From assembly GCA_944386385.1 (NCBI GenBank), contig CALXAV010000016.1, forward strand, positions 1-41,972: DNA of 41,972 bases, read 5' to 3'. The position numbers were made by a program, and so were the translations under genes. The first letter of the stretch is position 1. Every line of letters begins with the position of its first letter. The notes beneath the pieces were generated by a model. That model searched no databases and was not told the origin of the DNA. It saw nothing but the letters and a program-made list of their open reading frames with translations. Below, piece by piece: positions 41,889-41,972 of the stretch. Origin of the DNA: an uncultured Clostridia bacterium. Its GTDB lineage: Bacteria > Bacillota > Clostridia > TANB77 > CAG-508.

Positions 41889-41972
41889 TTTTATACCCCC
41901 TATCTCTATAAATGAATTAATTATCTCTCGATATCTTCATTTATCTTAGTTTTTTATTTTATTTTAATAAAT

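Overview
The window is very AT-rich DNA from a Gram-positive, low-GC Firmicute, most likely an uncultured gut Clostridia lineage. The signs are strong AGGAGG-type ribosome sites, ATG/GTG/TTG starts, a DtxR-SufC-SufB iron-sulfur operon, a LytR-CpsA-Psr protein, a CvpA/DUF5711 pair, ComEA, and clostridial pilin-like N-termini. This is inferred from gene families; no 16S gene is present.

Region 1 (1-1165) holds a ZIP metal transporter and an initiator tRNA-Met. Region 2 (1155-12343) is an 11.2-kb integrative mobilizable element inserted in the 3' end of that tRNA. The bounds are an 11-bp direct repeat, TCCCGCAACCA, at both ends. Next to the tRNA it carries a tyrosine integrase and an excisionase-like protein; at the far end it carries a MobV relaxase with a recognisable oriT. 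It has no conjugation machinery or replication gene of its own. Between these lie a RadC-like JAB protein, two HTH regulators, an orphan Spo0A-type DNA-binding domain, a 770-residue zinc-ribbon/Mrr nuclease (likely defence cargo), and a GC-richer stretch that folds into a structured RNA with its own promoter, followed by a second hairpin RNA.

Region 3 (12.35-21.3 kb) is core chromosome. It has an operon dtxR-like > sufC > sufB > vbhA-like antitoxin > fic with a promoter/palindrome at its head, then comEA, a D,D-carboxypeptidase, an LCP protein, and CvpA with DUF5711. Region 4 (21.4-31.3 kb) is a patchwork with many disrupted genes. It holds a decayed AAA/DUF4143 ATPase, a frameshifted pilin-like LamG protein, an HTH regulator with repeated operators, an intact AAA/DUF4143 ATPase preceded by a 33-bp tandem repeat, a GldG-type ABC cluster whose ATPase is frameshifted inside Walker A, a GDT1-family manganese exporter, and an LPFAG-tailed surface protein with an ATA codon where ATG is expected.

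Region 5 (31.4-35.1 kb) starts with tRNA-Arg(TCT). It is followed by a truncated integrase, a second intact tyrosine recombinase with a repeat-rich upstream region, and a frameshifted sortase remnant; it looks like the debris of other integrated elements. Region 6 (35.1-41.9 kb) is a head-to-tail array of membrane proteins. Most share a cytoplasmic SHOCT and/or zinc-ribbon module and one membrane helix, and differ in the outer domain.

The strongest leads are the structured RNA at 6560-6842, the mobile orphan Spo0A domain with helically phased TGCAC boxes, the zinc-ribbon/Mrr protein, the constant-head/variable-tail SHOCT array, and two genes with single-base-changed start codons at ideal ribosome-site spacing.
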